From assembly GCF_003048255.1 (NCBI RefSeq), contig NZ_CP028487.1:372001-436000 (forward strand): DNA of 64,000 nucleotides, in the 5' to 3' direction. Below, piece after piece: positions 34,310 through 46,554 of the stretch (its first letter is position 1; every line of letters starts with the position of its first letter). The position numbers and the translations under genes are program-made. The stretch is from Yersinia massiliensis (GTDB lineage Bacteria; Pseudomonadota; Gammaproteobacteria; Enterobacterales; Enterobacteriaceae). The notes beneath the pieces were generated by a model that made no database searches, had not been told where the DNA came from, and saw nothing but the letters and a program-made list of their open reading frames with translations.

Positions 34310-34328
34310 CTGGGGGCTTAACCCCCAG
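34310..34328 (-). terminator. Hairpin downstream of acuI
   Basis: CTGGGGG (34310-34316) pairs with CCCCCAG (34322-34328) around a five-base loop. It is 64 bases after the acuI stop on the minus strand, with only a weak U tract. It separates acuI from msrP. Confidence 0.6.
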
Positions 34329-34391
34329 CAGAATTGGCTTGTCAACGCGAGGTACTGAGTGGTGCACGTCGTCGCCAGCCTAAAACATTAA

Positions 34392-35369
34392 TTAACGTAC
34401 TTTAACTAAGGTTCGGCCAGTCACTTCATTTTCCAGCAAACGTGCCGCGATGGCCGGAGCATCCGCCAGTGTGATGGACTGGGACGCTTGCTGATAGAAG
34501 CTTTCAGGTAAGATTTTCAGCAGCCGCTGCCAAGCTTGTTGACGGCGTGATTGCGGTGTCATCACCGAGTCCACCCCTTGCAAGCGTACATTTCGCAGAA
34601 TAAATGGCATCACTGTCGTCGGTAGAGTGTAACCGCCAGCCAACCCACAGGCCGCAACAGTACTGTTGTAATTCATCTGTGCCAGTATCTTCGCGAGTAA
34701 TTTATCGCCGACAGTATCAATGGCCCCAGCCCACAACTGTTTTTCCAGTGGACGTGACGCATCGAGGTAGTCATTGCGCGATAACACCCGATGTGCGCCC
34801 AAGTTTTTCAGATATTCGCTGTTACTATCGCGGCCAGAAATCGCGGCAATTTGATAGCCCAGCGCAGAAAGCAAGGCTATCGCCGTACTGCCTACGCCAC
34901 CACTTGCCCCTGACACCACTATTTCACCGCGTTCAGGTGTGACACCCCCTTCTTCCAGCGCCATGACACATAACATGGCTGTAAAGCCGGCAGTGCCGAT
35001 AATCATGGCTTTACGTGGTTCCAGCCCTTCAGGCATGGGAACGAGCCAATCGCCATTGACTCGCGCTTGTTCAGCCAAACCACCCCAATGGTTTTCGCCC
35101 ACGCCCCAGCCTGTCAGTAATACCGATTGGCCGACATGAAAACGAGGGTCTTCGCTGCTGTGAACTGTGCCCGCGAAATCAATCCCGGGCACCATGGGAA
35201 ACTCACGAATGATTTTCCCTTTGCCTGTAATGGCCAAGGCATCCTTATAATTCAGGCTGGACCAATTGACATCGACCGTGACATTACCGGCAGGCAACTG
35301 TGAAGGGGATATTTCACGCACTTCTGCGGTGGTTCGGCCATCAATTTGATCAAGAACAAGCGCTCGCAT
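34392..35369 (-). CDS. acuI: Acrylyl-CoA reductase AcuI (YhdH), NADPH-dependent
   Basis: A 325-residue member of the zinc-free medium-chain dehydrogenase/reductase family. N-terminal SSLNYKDALAITGKGKIIREFP and FPMVPGIDFAGTV are characteristic of YhdH/AcuI. The NADPH-binding segment is VSGASGGVGSTAIALL, followed by ISGR. The enzyme reduces the toxic acrylyl-CoA to propionyl-CoA. It is a single gene divergent from csrD; the 278-base divergent region has no resolved promoter. Full length against E. coli (324 residues). Confidence 0.93.
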   Translation of the reverse strand: MRALVLDQIDGRTTAEVREISPSQLPAGNVTVDVNWSSLNYKDALAITGKGKIIREFPMVPGIDFAGTVHSSEDPRFHVGQSVLLTGWGVGENHWGGLAEQARVNGDWLVPMPEGLEPRKAMIIGTAGFTAMLCVMALEEGGVTPERGEIVVSGASGGVGSTAIALLSALGYQIAAISGRDSNSEYLKNLGAHRVLSRNDYLDASRPLEKQLWAGAIDTVGDKLLAKILAQMNYNSTVAACGLAGGYTLPTTVMPFILRNVRLQGVDSVMTPQSRRQQAWQRLLKILPESFYQQASQSITLADAPAIAARLLENEVTGRTLVKVR

Positions 35370-35647
35370 GTCGCACTCCAGAAAACAGAAAAAGATGAGT
35401 TAAGAGTGAGCCAATATAACGGCAACATCAACTGACGAGTCTGATCAAGGACAAAAATGACGCCATTGATTTTGACTAGGACTATTCTTGAAAGAGGAAT
35501 CCCTGAATTTCAGGGAAAAGGACCAAGTTATTGGGCTATTGTCGCATTGTGAAGTAAAAAATCGGTGTTACATGCTGTTTTTGTCATATAGTATTTTCGT
35601 CAAAGGAACTGCGTTTTTACTTCAAGTGCGCTTTGCAAGGCTAAGGG

Positions 35648-37567
35648 ATGAGATTCACAACCAAACTTTCTGCGTTTATGACCCTGCTGGTCGTCTTGGC
35701 AATGTGTTTAGTGCTGTTGGGTAGCACTGCAAGCTTCTTCTATTTGTGTCAGAAAAAGTTGGAGCATCGCCTCCAGAGCATTGCGACGGCCTATGATCAG
35801 TCGCTATTGCAATATCCACCAGACAAAGAACGTGAATGGCTACCGATATTGATGCGCACGATCGATGTCGTAGAAGTCAGTATTCGTAATGAAACCAGCA
35901 CGTTGTACCAACTTAATCTGCCTGCCGTCTATACACCTTGGAATCATAAGAGCCAGCACCGCACTTTGGTCGTCCCTATGCTGCATCAACCGGGGGCGTC
36001 AATGCATTTTACCTATATTGATCCCTTAAATAGCTATACTCGCTCTCTCTATGCGATGGCAATTTTATCGCTGGCAGCAATGGTGATTGCACTGGCATTA
36101 TTGTTGAGTTTCCGTTGGTTGCGTGAACAAACTGCCGGTCAAGAGAAACTAGAACGACGGGCAAAGCGCATTTTGAGCGGCGAACGTGAAAATGCCATTC
36201 GCAGTGAAGGCCATGAGTGGCCACCTTTCGCCAGTCGTGCGATGGACCATTTATTGGCGGAATTGGCCGAGGTGAGAGCTGAGCGTAATCGGGTCGATAT
36301 CTTGATTCGTGCTTTTGCGGCGCAGGATGCTAAAACCGGTTTCAGCAATCGGCAGTTCTTTGATAACCAATTAACAACGCACTTAGAAGAATCAGGTGCG
36401 CACGGGGTTGTGATGATGATACAACTCCCGGATTTTGACCGTTTGAATGAAACCGGTGACCATCAGTTGGTACAAGAGCTGATGCATTCACTGATTAATC
36501 TATTTTCGACCTTTATGACCCGCCATCCCTCCGCGTTACTGGCCCGCTATCATCAAAATGAGGTCGCCATTTTACTGCCGCATAAAACCTTAAAATATGC
36601 CGATGTGATGGCGGCACAATTGCTCCATGCTGTTGGGACATTACCCAAGCCTCATGTTATTGACCGTGAATCATTGCTGCATATTGGGATTGTGGCGTAT
36701 CGAAGTGGCGAGACCGTTGAGCAAATTATGGATAACGCCGCGCAAGCGACCAGAAATGCAGCGATGAGTGGCGGAAATGGTTGGTATGTCTTTGACACTA
36801 ACGTGGCAGAAAAAGGGCGTGGTAGTGTCAAATGGCGCACTCTATTGGAGCAAACGCTGGCAAACGGTGGCCCAAGGCTCTACCAGCGCCCCGTGATTAC
36901 CGTGGACGGCAATCTTCATCATCGTGAAGTGATTAGCCGTATATTTGATGGCAAGCAAGAGTTACTGGCGGCTGAATTTATGCCCTTGGTACAACTGTTT
37001 GGTTTAGCTGAGCGCTATGACCGTCAAAAAATTGATAGGATAATTCCTTTATTATCTTTATGGCCGGACGAAACTCTGGCATTTTCTATCTGCGTTGATT
37101 CATTATTACAGCGTCCTTTCCAGCGTTGGCTGCGGGATACGCTGTTGCAATGTAAAAAATCGGATAGAACGCGAATTATCTTTGAACTTGCAGAGGCAGA
37201 TGTGTGTCAACATATCGACCAAATCCGTCCGATGATTCGTTTATTGCTCGGACTAGGCTGCAAAGTCATGGTGTCGCAGGCTGGATTAACCGTTGTCAGC
37301 ACGTCTTACATCAAGTCGCTGCGGATTAAGATGATCAAGCTTCATCCTGGATTAGTCAGAAACATTAATTTACGTTATGAGAATCAGTTGTTTGTTGAAA
37401 GTCTGACCGGTGCCTGCGCAGGAACGCATACAAAAGTTTTTGCCGCTGAAGTGCTTACCCGAGAAGAATGGCAAACACTGAAAGAAAAAGGTATTTACGG
37501 TGGACAGGGCAATTTTTTTGCTTCACCAGCGCCTTTAAATCCCGAAAAGAAAAAATATTCGTTTTAG
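35648..37567 (+). CDS. csrD: RNase E specificity factor CsrD (degenerate GGDEF-EAL)
   Basis: A 639-residue inner-membrane protein with helices at about 8-33 and 134-154, a HAMP-like region, a GGDEF-like and an EAL-like domain. Both catalytic motifs are degenerate, as expected for CsrD: HQNEV (302-306) replaces GGDEF and EFM (443-445) replaces EAL. It does not make or break cyclic di-GMP. In E. coli it directs decay of the CsrB and CsrC RNAs by RNase E, controlling free CsrA. Its location upstream of mreB is conserved. The start ATG at 35648 lies after AAGGCTAAGGG. Confidence 0.94.
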   Translation: MRFTTKLSAFMTLLVVLAMCLVLLGSTASFFYLCQKKLEHRLQSIATAYDQSLLQYPPDKEREWLPILMRTIDVVEVSIRNETSTLYQLNLPAVYTPWNHKSQHRTLVVPMLHQPGASMHFTYIDPLNSYTRSLYAMAILSLAAMVIALALLLSFRWLREQTAGQEKLERRAKRILSGERENAIRSEGHEWPPFASRAMDHLLAELAEVRAERNRVDILIRAFAAQDAKTGFSNRQFFDNQLTTHLEESGAHGVVMMIQLPDFDRLNETGDHQLVQELMHSLINLFSTFMTRHPSALLARYHQNEVAILLPHKTLKYADVMAAQLLHAVGTLPKPHVIDRESLLHIGIVAYRSGETVEQIMDNAAQATRNAAMSGGNGWYVFDTNVAEKGRGSVKWRTLLEQTLANGGPRLYQRPVITVDGNLHHREVISRIFDGKQELLAAEFMPLVQLFGLAERYDRQKIDRIIPLLSLWPDETLAFSICVDSLLQRPFQRWLRDTLLQCKKSDRTRIIFELAEADVCQHIDQIRPMIRLLLGLGCKVMVSQAGLTVVSTSYIKSLRIKMIKLHPGLVRNINLRYENQLFVESLTGACAGTHTKVFAAEVLTREEWQTLKEKGIYGGQGNFFASPAPLNPEKKKYSF

Positions 37568-38944
<1,377 letters not shown>

Positions 38945-39050
38945 TCAGCCAGAAGGAGAACGCCAAATTGAATGAACTGATATCCAAGGAAAGGGGATAG
39001 GTTTAGGTTTGGCGCTTCTTCCTCATGTCGTCGAGGAATACGCATAATTT

Positions 39051-40046
39051 ATGAAGCCGATTTTTAGCCGGGGTCCATCCCTGCAACTGCGGTTGTTTTT
39101 TGCCGTTCTTGCAGCCATTGTTTTGGTTATCGCTGATAGCCGATTAGGTACGTTTGTAAAAGTGCGCACCTATATGGACACTGCAGTTAGCCCTTTCTAT
39201 TTTCTGGCCAACGGGCCACGCAAAGTTCTCGACAATGTTTCTGAAACGCTGGCGACTCGTGAACAGCTTGAGCTGGAAAATCGTGCATTGCGCCAAGAGT
39301 TATTATTAAAAAATACTGACCTACAGCTCCTCGGGCAATTTAAGCAGGAAAATAACCGCTTACGTGAATTGCTGGGTTCTCCGCTGCGTCAGGACGAACA
39401 AAAAATGGTCACGCAGGTGATGTCCAGCGGGACCGATCCCTACAGCGATCAAGTTGTTATCGATAAAGGTTCTAATAATGGCGTTTACGAAGGCCAGCCG
39501 GTTATCAGTGATCGGGGTGTCGTAGGCCAAGTTGTTGCGGTGAGTAAATTAACCAGCCGCGTATTATTGATTTGCGATGCCTCTCATGCTTTACCGATAC
39601 AGGTACTCCGCAATGATATTCGAGTGATTGCCGCAGGGAGTGGTTGCACTGATGACTTATTATTGGAACACCTGCCAAGCAATACAGATATTCGCGTCGG
39701 TGATGTGTTAGTCACGTCAGGCCTTGGTGGCCGCTTCCCTGAAGGTTACCCTGTTGCGGTGGTGTCTTCTGTCAAAGTGGATAATCAGCGGGCTTATACT
39801 GTGATTCAAGCGCGCCCGACCGCTGACCTACAACGCTTACGTTACCTGCTGTTACTGTGGGGAGCTGACCGTAATGGCGATATCCCTTTGCCACCGAACG
39901 AAGTTCGCCGAGTGGCAAATGAACGTCTGGCTCCGATGATGTCGCAAGTGTTGCCTGCTGCAGATGACATGGGGCCGCCAGCACCACCTGCGGTTGGGGC
40001 ACCTTCTGCCGCAGCACCGACGACGGCACCAGGAGTCTCGCCATGA
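39051..40046 (+). CDS. mreC: Rod shape-determining protein MreC
   Basis: A 331-residue bitopic inner-membrane protein. One helix at about 12-30 is followed by a periplasmic coiled coil ([20 protein letters not shown], residues about 75-110) and a beta-rich domain (about 115-270) with [17 protein letters not shown] and [17 protein letters not shown]. The C-terminus is Pro/Ala-rich and low in complexity. It links MreB to PBP2 and activates wall synthesis. Its stop overlaps the mreD start (ATGA). Confidence 0.97.
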   Translation: MKPIFSRGPSLQLRLFFAVLAAIVLVIADSRLGTFVKVRTYMDTAVSPFYFLANGPRKVLDNVSETLATREQLELENRALRQELLLKNTDLQLLGQFKQENNRLRELLGSPLRQDEQKMVTQVMSSGTDPYSDQVVIDKGSNNGVYEGQPVISDRGVVGQVVAVSKLTSRVLLICDASHALPIQVLRNDIRVIAAGSGCTDDLLLEHLPSNTDIRVGDVLVTSGLGGRFPEGYPVAVVSSVKVDNQRAYTVIQARPTADLQRLRYLLLLWGADRNGDIPLPPNEVRRVANERLAPMMSQVLPAADDMGPPAPPAVGAPSAAAPTTAPGVSP

Positions 40047-40531
40047 ACCGTTACAGCAGTAATGGACGTTGGGTAATTTGGTTATCTTTCCTGATTGCCA
40101 TGGTGCTGCAAATTATGCCGTGGCCTGAGCAAATCTATATGTTCCGGCCTTCTTGGGTAGCGTTAGTTTTAATTTATTGGGTGATGGCTCTGCCGCACCG
40201 AGTCAACGTTGGCACCGGTTTTATTCTTGGGCTGATTATGGACCTGATTCTGGGTTCAACACTCGGGGTGCGAGCGCTGGCACTGAGCATTATTGCTTAT
40301 TTGGTCGCATTCAAGTTTCAGCTATTTCGCAATATGGCATTGTGGCAGCAAGCACTTATCGTGATGCTGCTCTCACTCACCATGGATGTCGTGGTGTTTT
40401 GGTCTGAGTTTTTAGTCATTAATGTCTCATTCCGCCCTGAAGTCTTCTGGAGTAGTGTCGTTAACGGCATTCTTTGGCCTTGGCTGTTTCTATTAATGCG
40501 TAAAATTCGCCGCCAATTTGCGGTGCAATAA
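40043..40531 (+). CDS. mreD: Rod shape-determining protein MreD
   Basis: A 162-residue inner-membrane protein with about five to six helices, completing the MreBCD complex. [20 protein letters not shown] and [23 protein letters not shown] are family landmarks. It overlaps mreC by four bases. E. coli MreD has the same length. Confidence 0.96.
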   Translation: MNRYSSNGRWVIWLSFLIAMVLQIMPWPEQIYMFRPSWVALVLIYWVMALPHRVNVGTGFILGLIMDLILGSTLGVRALALSIIAYLVAFKFQLFRNMALWQQALIVMLLSLTMDVVVFWSEFLVINVSFRPEVFWSSVVNGILWPWLFLLMRKIRRQFAVQ

Positions 40532-40544
40532 GGATTTAAGACTC

Positions 40545-41138
40545 ATGACCGCCCTGTATCTTGCATCTGGTTCTCCGCGTCGCCGTGAATTATTAGCCCT
40601 GCTTGATGTCCCGTTTGAGGTACTGAAAACAGAGGTTGAAGAGCAACGTCAGCCAGAAGAAAGCGCGCAAGAGTACGTTCTGCGACTCGCGCAAGATAAA
40701 GCACGAGCAGGGGTGATGGTCGCGCCACAGGATCTGCCAGTATTAGGGGCTGATACCATTGTGGTGCTCAATGGGCAAGTTTTAGAGAAACCTCGGGATG
40801 CTGAGCATGCCCAGCAAATATTGAGTGCTTTGTCGGGGCAGCAACATCAGGTGATCACTGCGGTGTCGCTGTCTGACCGGCAAGATGTACTCTCTGTCAT
40901 GGTGGTGACAGATGTGACATTCCGCGTGTTATCTCAATTTGAAATCAGTAAGTATATTGCTACCGGTGAACCCATGGACAAAGCGGGCGCTTACGGTATT
41001 CAGGGGAAAGGTGGTTGCTTCGTCAGGTCCATAACGGGCAGTTATCATGCTGTGGTTGGCCTGCCGCTGGTAGAAACCCATGAACTACTGAGTCATTTCA
41101 TTGCGCTACGTAATGTGAGAGGAATACATGACAGCTGA
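40545..41138 (+). CDS. yhdE: Maf-family nucleotide pyrophosphatase YhdE (dTTP/UTP)
   Basis: A 197-residue cytoplasmic hydrolase of the Maf family that removes pyrophosphate from dTTP, UTP and modified nucleotides. The family signature is [17 protein letters not shown] at the N-terminus, with [20 protein letters not shown] and [16 protein letters not shown]. The YhdE subfamily prefers dTTP/UTP. The ATG at 40545 is used because an upstream frame to 40518 overlaps mreD. It overlaps rng by 11 bases at its 3' end, and mreBCD-yhdE-rng is a conserved order. Confidence 0.95.
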   Translation: MTALYLASGSPRRRELLALLDVPFEVLKTEVEEQRQPEESAQEYVLRLAQDKARAGVMVAPQDLPVLGADTIVVLNGQVLEKPRDAEHAQQILSALSGQQHQVITAVSLSDRQDVLSVMVVTDVTFRVLSQFEISKYIATGEPMDKAGAYGIQGKGGCFVRSITGSYHAVVGLPLVETHELLSHFIALRNVRGIHDS

Positions 41139-42597
41139 ATTACTGGTCAATATTACCCCGTCTGAAACGCGGGTTGCCTATATTGATGGTGGCATCCTGC
41201 AAGAAATTCATATTGAGCGTGAAGCTAAACGAGGGATCGTTGGCAATATTTATAAGGGCCGAGTCAGCCGAGTATTACCGGGCATGCAAGCGGCATTTGT
41301 CGATATTGGTCTAGAGAAGGCCGCCTTCCTGCATGCTTCCGATATCATGCCCCACACCGAATGCGTGGCTGGGGATGAGCAAAAAAACTTCAATGTACGC
41401 GATATCGCTGAACTGGTTCGTCAGGGCCAAGATTTAATGGTGCAGGTGGTGAAAGACCCCCTTGGCACCAAAGGCGCACGTTTGACCACAGATATCACTC
41501 TGCCATCACGTTATTTAGTGTTGATGCCAGGGGCTGCGCATGTTGGCGTTTCCCAGCGTATTGAAAGTGAAGTTGAACGTGAACGGTTGAAAAAGACCGT
41601 GGCAGCCTATTGTGACGAGCAAGGCGGTTTTATTATTCGTACCGCAGCTGAAGGTATCGGCGACGAAGAACTTTCAGCGGATGCTGCCTTCCTCAAGCGC
41701 CTGTGGACGAAAGTCCAAGAGCGTAAAAAGCGCAATATCACCAAATATAAGCTGTACGGTGAAATGGCACTGGCGCAGCGTGTACTCCGTGATTTTGCTG
41801 GTGCAGCGCTGGATAAAATTCGCGTCGACTCCAAACTGACCTATGATTTGTTGGTGGAATTTACCAGCGAATATATTCCGGAAATGACCGAAAAACTGGA
41901 GTTGTACGCCGGTAAGCAACCGATTTTTGACCTCTATGATGTCGAAAACGAAATCCAGCGCTCATTAGAACGTAAAGTTGAATTAAAATCAGGTGGCTAC
42001 CTGATTATTGACCAAACTGAAGCCATGACCACCGTGGATATCAACACCGGTGCGTTTGTCGGTCACCGCAATCTCGACGAAACTATTTTCAATACCAATA
42101 TTGAAGCCACTCAGGCCATCGCCCGCCAACTGCGGATGCGAAATCTGGGGGGGATTATCATTATTGATTTCATTGATATGGTTAATGAAGAACATCGCCG
42201 GCGTGTATTGCACTCATTGGAACAGGCGCTCAGTAAAGATCGAGTAAAAACCAGTATTAATGGTTTCTCTCAGCTAGGCTTAGTCGAAATGACACGTAAG
42301 CGTACGCGGGAGAGCATTGAGCACGTACTATGCAATGAATGCCCTAACTGCCGTGGCCGTGGCACAGTTAAGTCGGTAGAAACGGTGTGCTACGAAATCT
42401 TGCGTGAAATCGTCCGTGTTCACCATGCTTATGATTCTGATCGCTTCTTGGTCTATGCTTCTCCTGCTGTAGGGGAAGCGTTGAAAGGTGAGGAATCCCA
42501 TGCGCTGGCTGAGGTCGAAATCTTTGTCGGCAAGCAGGTCAAAGTTCAGATTGAACCTCTGTATAACCAAGAGCAGTTTGACGTGGTGATGATGTAA
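41128..42597 (+). CDS. rng: Ribonuclease G
   Basis: A 489-residue endoribonuclease of the RNase E/G family, which matures the 5' end of 16S rRNA and degrades some mRNAs. An S1 RNA-binding domain sits at about 38-120 ([23 protein letters not shown]). The catalytic DNase I-like region contains [10 protein letters not shown] and IIIDFIDM with metal-binding Asp residues. The Zn-link is near residue 405 in [11 protein letters not shown]. The C-terminal scaffold of RNase E is absent, as expected for RNase G. Confidence 0.97.
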   Translation: MTAELLVNITPSETRVAYIDGGILQEIHIEREAKRGIVGNIYKGRVSRVLPGMQAAFVDIGLEKAAFLHASDIMPHTECVAGDEQKNFNVRDIAELVRQGQDLMVQVVKDPLGTKGARLTTDITLPSRYLVLMPGAAHVGVSQRIESEVERERLKKTVAAYCDEQGGFIIRTAAEGIGDEELSADAAFLKRLWTKVQERKKRNITKYKLYGEMALAQRVLRDFAGAALDKIRVDSKLTYDLLVEFTSEYIPEMTEKLELYAGKQPIFDLYDVENEIQRSLERKVELKSGGYLIIDQTEAMTTVDINTGAFVGHRNLDETIFNTNIEATQAIARQLRMRNLGGIIIIDFIDMVNEEHRRRVLHSLEQALSKDRVKTSINGFSQLGLVEMTRKRTRESIEHVLCNECPNCRGRGTVKSVETVCYEILREIVRVHHAYDSDRFLVYASPAVGEALKGEESHALAEVEIFVGKQVKVQIEPLYNQEQFDVVMM

Positions 42598-42672
42598 AAT
42601 CTCCCAGCCGACAAGGGATGGGAGCTATTAAGATCTGCTGTAACCTTTGCAGCCGATGGTAAGGAGAGATGT

Positions 42673-45600
42673 GTGAGGCGACTGCCCAGGATTTTGTTAG
42701 CGACAGGCGCCACAATAATTGTTGTGGTGGCGCTGTTGGTCAGTGGGCTACGGATGATGCTGCCTCTCATCAACGATTATCGTCCGCAAATCGTGGCCAA
42801 AGTGCAGTCCATCAGCGGGATCCCACTGGAAGTGGGGTTCATGCAGGGGACGTGGGAAACTTTTGGTCCGACGCTGGAATTACGCGATATTCGCGCTCAA
42901 TTACCGCTTGCTGATTGGCAGGTGCAACGGGTGACGCTTGCGCTCGATGTGTGGCAATCATTGCTCCATTGGCGCTGGCAGTTCCGCGATATGACCTTCT
43001 ATCAGTTGCAGTTGGACTTGAACACCACACTGGATCGGCAGCAAAGTAATAGCCGCAATCTTGAAGCCAGCCAGATTACCGATATTTTCCTGCGCCAGTT
43101 GGACCATTTTGACTTGCGCAATAGCCGTATCTCATTCCTGACACCCTCTGGCCCTCGCGCCGAACTAGAAATCCCGCAACTGACTTGGCTGAATTCGTTC
43201 AATCGACACCGTGCGGAAGGGCAAATTAGCCTTTCGACCATTAATGGTCAGCATGGCGCAGTGATGGTTCGTATCGATCTGCATGATAATCAGGGTATTT
43301 TAGATACTGGCACCGTTTATATGCAGGCCGATAATATTGACGTCAAACCGTGGATCAGCCGTTGGTTGCATAACAATACGGGCCTGAATAGCGCTGAGTT
43401 CAGTCTGGCTGCTTGGCTGAGTATCAAAAGTGGCGAAGTCTACAGCGGTAATGTTTTGCTCAGTGAAGGGCACGCGGATTGGACGGTCAATAACAAAACC
43501 CATCAACTGGCGGTTGATAATCTTGTGCTGGAAGGCCACCGGCAAGGCAATGGCTGGCAAATTGATGCGCCCCAACTGAGTCTTAAAACCGATGGGCTAC
43601 CTTGGCCGAAAGGCCATCTTTCTGCACTGTGGCTCCCTGAGAACACTCAGTTCATTGGTCCAGACCAAACCCAAGAATTACGTATTCGTGCCACTAATAT
43701 TCAGTTGGAGCGTGTAGGGCCACTCTTACCCACGTTGTCACTGTTTACGCCTGAATTAATGAATCGATGGACGGATTTACGCCCACAAGGCATCGTCGAT
43801 ACGCTGGCTCTGGACATCCCGATTAGCCAGCCAGAAAAAACGCGTTTTCAGGCTAAATGGCACGATATTAGCTGGCAGCACTGGGAGCTGCTGCCGGGTG
43901 TGAATAATTTCGGCGGTACTTTGAACGGTTCAGTCCAGCAAGGGCAGCTAAATATCAGCCTTAATGACAGCACATTACCCTATGGCGATATGTTCCGCGC
44001 ACCACTAGAAGTGAGTCAGGCCAGTGGCGCATTGAACTGGCAAATCGATGATAAAGGTTGGGAGCTGTGGAGTGACCAACTGGATGTCAGAGCCAAATCA
44101 TTGTGGGGTAACGGCAGTTTCCGCTATCAACAGCCAGATAAAGGGCAACCTTGGCTTAGCATCCTAACGGGTATCCGTCTGTATGACGCGACCGATGCTT
44201 GGCGTTACTTCCCTGAACCCCTTATGGGCAAGAAGCTGGTGGAATATTTGACTGAGGCGCTACAGGGTGGGCAAGTCGACAATGCTACGCTGGTCTATAA
44301 CGGCAATCCTCATGATTTTCCTTATAAGCATAAAGAAGGGCAGTTCCAAGTTTATGTCCCGCTGCGTGACGCGACTTTCCAGTTCCAACCGGATTGGCCT
44401 GCATTAGAGAATTTAGCCATCGATCTGAATTTCCTCAATGAAGGTTTGTGGATGGATGCCCCTCACACGATGCTGGGTAACGTCACGGGTCGCAATATCA
44501 GCGCGATCATTCCTGATTACCTGAAAGAAAAGCTGTATGTCGATGCTGAGGTGGTGGGCGAAGGTCGCGATGTTCATGACTACTTTACCAAAACACCTTT
44601 GAATGATTCGGTGGCTGAAACGCTAGAAGAACTGCAAGTGGGTGGTAAAGTTAGTGGGCGCTTACACCTAGATATTCCGCTGCAAGAAGACCGCATCACC
44701 CATGCTACTGGTGAAGTGACGCTGAATAACAACAGCTTGCTGGTGAAACCACTGAAAAGCCAACTAGAGAATATCAGTGGTAAATTCCGCTTCAATGATG
44801 GCAATCTCGATAGCGATGCCTTATCCGCTAACTGGTTTGGGCAGCCGTTAACGGTTGATTTCACGACAGAAGAGCAGCCAAAAAACTTTCTCGTCAATGT
44901 TGGGCTGCACGGTGATTGGCTGCCGGCTAAATTGCCGGGAGTGCCAGACAACGTGGCTAAATTACTCAACGGCAGTGCGAATTGGGAAGGCAAAGTTGTC
45001 GTGCAATTACCCAAAAAAGGCAAGCCAGACTACAAAGTCGATGTGACGGCTGACCTAAAGAAAGTGAGCAGTCACTTACCACCTCCGTTGGATAAAGCCA
45101 GTGGTAAGGCATTGCCTATTCATGTGCAAGCTATTGGCGGATTAGATTCATTTACGCTGTCAGGTAGTGCGGGCGGTAACAACCACTTCAATAGCCAGTG
45201 GTTACTGCAAAAAGATCAAGTTGAGTTGGCGAGTGCGATTTGGCAAAACAGTAGCCAAAAGACAGATAGCCAAAAAGCAGACAGCAAAAAAGTCCCACCG
45301 TTACCAGAGGAGAAAGGACTGGTATTGCAATTACCGCCACTGGATGGTGAGCGCTGGCTAGCCTTGATGGCACCTGAGTTGTCCACGGTAAGTGCGCCTT
45401 TTACCTCGTCGGCACCGCCTAAAATAAAAGGTAGCGATTCTAGTGTCATCTTCCCACAACGGTTGACCTTAGAGACGCCGCAATTATTGATAGGAGGGCA
45501 GGCTTGGCATCAACTGACGCTGCTGGTCGAGCCGCTACTAGCAGGCACTAAAGTGACCGCAAATGGCGAGGAAGTGAAGGGGAGCTTGATGATGGACGAC

Positions 45601-46554
45601 CGCGGCCCTTGGCATGCGGACGTTGATTACCTTTATTATAATCCGCAATGGGCAGCCAACGAGGCGAAAGACCCGTTTGCGCAAGCGGCGGCACCGGCAA
45701 GCACCGATAAAATTTCATTCCGCCATTGGCCAGCACTGCAACTACGCTGTAAAGCGTGCTGGATTCTTGGGCAGAATATCGGGCGAATTAATGCGGACCT
45801 GACGCCGAAAGGCGATATTTTAACGCTGACGAATGGCCTGATTGAAGCTGGCAATGGGCGGGCGAAAATAAGTGGGCAATGGCAACAAGACGCGGCGGGT
45901 GACAAAACTTCATTAAATGTCGCGCTAACAGGGGCTAAAATCGATGAAACTCTGTCGTTCTTTGGCCTGACAACGCCAATAAAAGACGCCTCGTTTGATA
46001 TCAGTGCCGACGTAAACTGGCGTGGTGTACCTTGGCAACCACAGATTAATACCCTAAACGGGACGATAAAGAGTAGATTGGGTAGAGGGTTACTGACGGA
46101 TCTTGGTGGCGGGCGTGCAGGGCAACTCCTGCGGCTGGTCAGCTTCGACGCACTATTACGTAAGCTCCAGCTCGATTTTAGTGATACGTTTAGTCGTGAC
46201 TTCGCCTTTGATTCGATTCGCGGCACGGCCAATATCAAAAATGGCGTCATGCATACCAATGATTTAGTGGTTGATGGCTTAGCCGCCGATATTGCCATGA
46301 GTGGCAATGTGGATTTGGCTAAACGGAAAATAGCCATGGAGGCGGTGATCACTCCCGAGATTTCGGCCACCGTCGGTGTTGCGACCGCCTTTGCGATCAA
46401 CCCAGTAGTCGGTGCGGCAGTATTTGCTGCCTCGAAAATTTTAGGGCCACTTTGGAGTAAGGTTTCGCTGATTCGTTACCAAATCACCGGTAGTTTGGAT
46501 CAGCCGAACATCCATGAAGTATTACGCCAGCTAAAGGAGAGTAAGGCGCCATGA
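42673..46554 (+). CDS. yhdP: AsmA-like lipid transfer protein YhdP
   Basis: A 1293-residue inner-membrane-anchored protein with one N-terminal helix (about 5-28) and a long repeated beta structure in the periplasm. The family builds a bridge that carries phospholipid to the outer membrane together with TamB and YdbH. Family landmarks: DVWQSLLHWRWQFRDMTFYQL, FLRQLDHFDLRNSRISFLTPSG, DAWRYFPEPLMGKKLVEYL and, near the C-terminus, PEISATVGVATAFAINPVVGAAVFAASKILGPLWSKVS. The start is a GTG at 42673 with AAGGAG six bases before it. A short lysine- and serine-rich direct repeat (SQKTDSQKADSKK, near residue 860) is not in E. coli YhdP. It overlaps the next gene by ATGA. Confidence 0.95.
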   Translation: MRRLPRILLATGATIIVVVALLVSGLRMMLPLINDYRPQIVAKVQSISGIPLEVGFMQGTWETFGPTLELRDIRAQLPLADWQVQRVTLALDVWQSLLHWRWQFRDMTFYQLQLDLNTTLDRQQSNSRNLEASQITDIFLRQLDHFDLRNSRISFLTPSGPRAELEIPQLTWLNSFNRHRAEGQISLSTINGQHGAVMVRIDLHDNQGILDTGTVYMQADNIDVKPWISRWLHNNTGLNSAEFSLAAWLSIKSGEVYSGNVLLSEGHADWTVNNKTHQLAVDNLVLEGHRQGNGWQIDAPQLSLKTDGLPWPKGHLSALWLPENTQFIGPDQTQELRIRATNIQLERVGPLLPTLSLFTPELMNRWTDLRPQGIVDTLALDIPISQPEKTRFQAKWHDISWQHWELLPGVNNFGGTLNGSVQQGQLNISLNDSTLPYGDMFRAPLEVSQASGALNWQIDDKGWELWSDQLDVRAKSLWGNGSFRYQQPDKGQPWLSILTGIRLYDATDAWRYFPEPLMGKKLVEYLTEALQGGQVDNATLVYNGNPHDFPYKHKEGQFQVYVPLRDATFQFQPDWPALENLAIDLNFLNEGLWMDAPHTMLGNVTGRNISAIIPDYLKEKLYVDAEVVGEGRDVHDYFTKTPLNDSVAETLEELQVGGKVSGRLHLDIPLQEDRITHATGEVTLNNNSLLVKPLKSQLENISGKFRFNDGNLDSDALSANWFGQPLTVDFTTEEQPKNFLVNVGLHGDWLPAKLPGVPDNVAKLLNGSANWEGKVVVQLPKKGKPDYKVDVTADLKKVSSHLPPPLDKASGKALPIHVQAIGGLDSFTLSGSAGGNNHFNSQWLLQKDQVELASAIWQNSSQKTDSQKADSKKVPPLPEEKGLVLQLPPLDGERWLALMAPELSTVSAPFTSSAPPKIKGSDSSVIFPQRLTLETPQLLIGGQAWHQLTLLVEPLLAGTKVTANGEEVKGSLMMDDRGPWHADVDYLYYNPQWAANEAKDPFAQAAAPASTDKISFRHWPALQLRCKACWILGQNIGRINADLTPKGDILTLTNGLIEAGNGRAKISGQWQQDAAGDKTSLNVALTGAKIDETLSFFGLTTPIKDASFDISADVNWRGVPWQPQINTLNGTIKSRLGRGLLTDLGGGRAGQLLRLVSFDALLRKLQLDFSDTFSRDFAFDSIRGTANIKNGVMHTNDLVVDGLAADIAMSGNVDLAKRKIAMEAVITPEISATVGVATAFAINPVVGAAVFAASKILGPLWSKVSLIRYQITGSLDQPNIHEVLRQLKESKAP

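Noticed and set aside
35488..35724. Open frame overlapping the csrD start
   Set aside because: TTG start, no ribosome site, and overlap of 77 bases with a conserved gene.
45636..46400. A 254-codon open frame on the minus strand inside yhdP
   Set aside because: Antisense shadow of yhdP; composition rich in Ser/Pro/Arg with no family resemblance.
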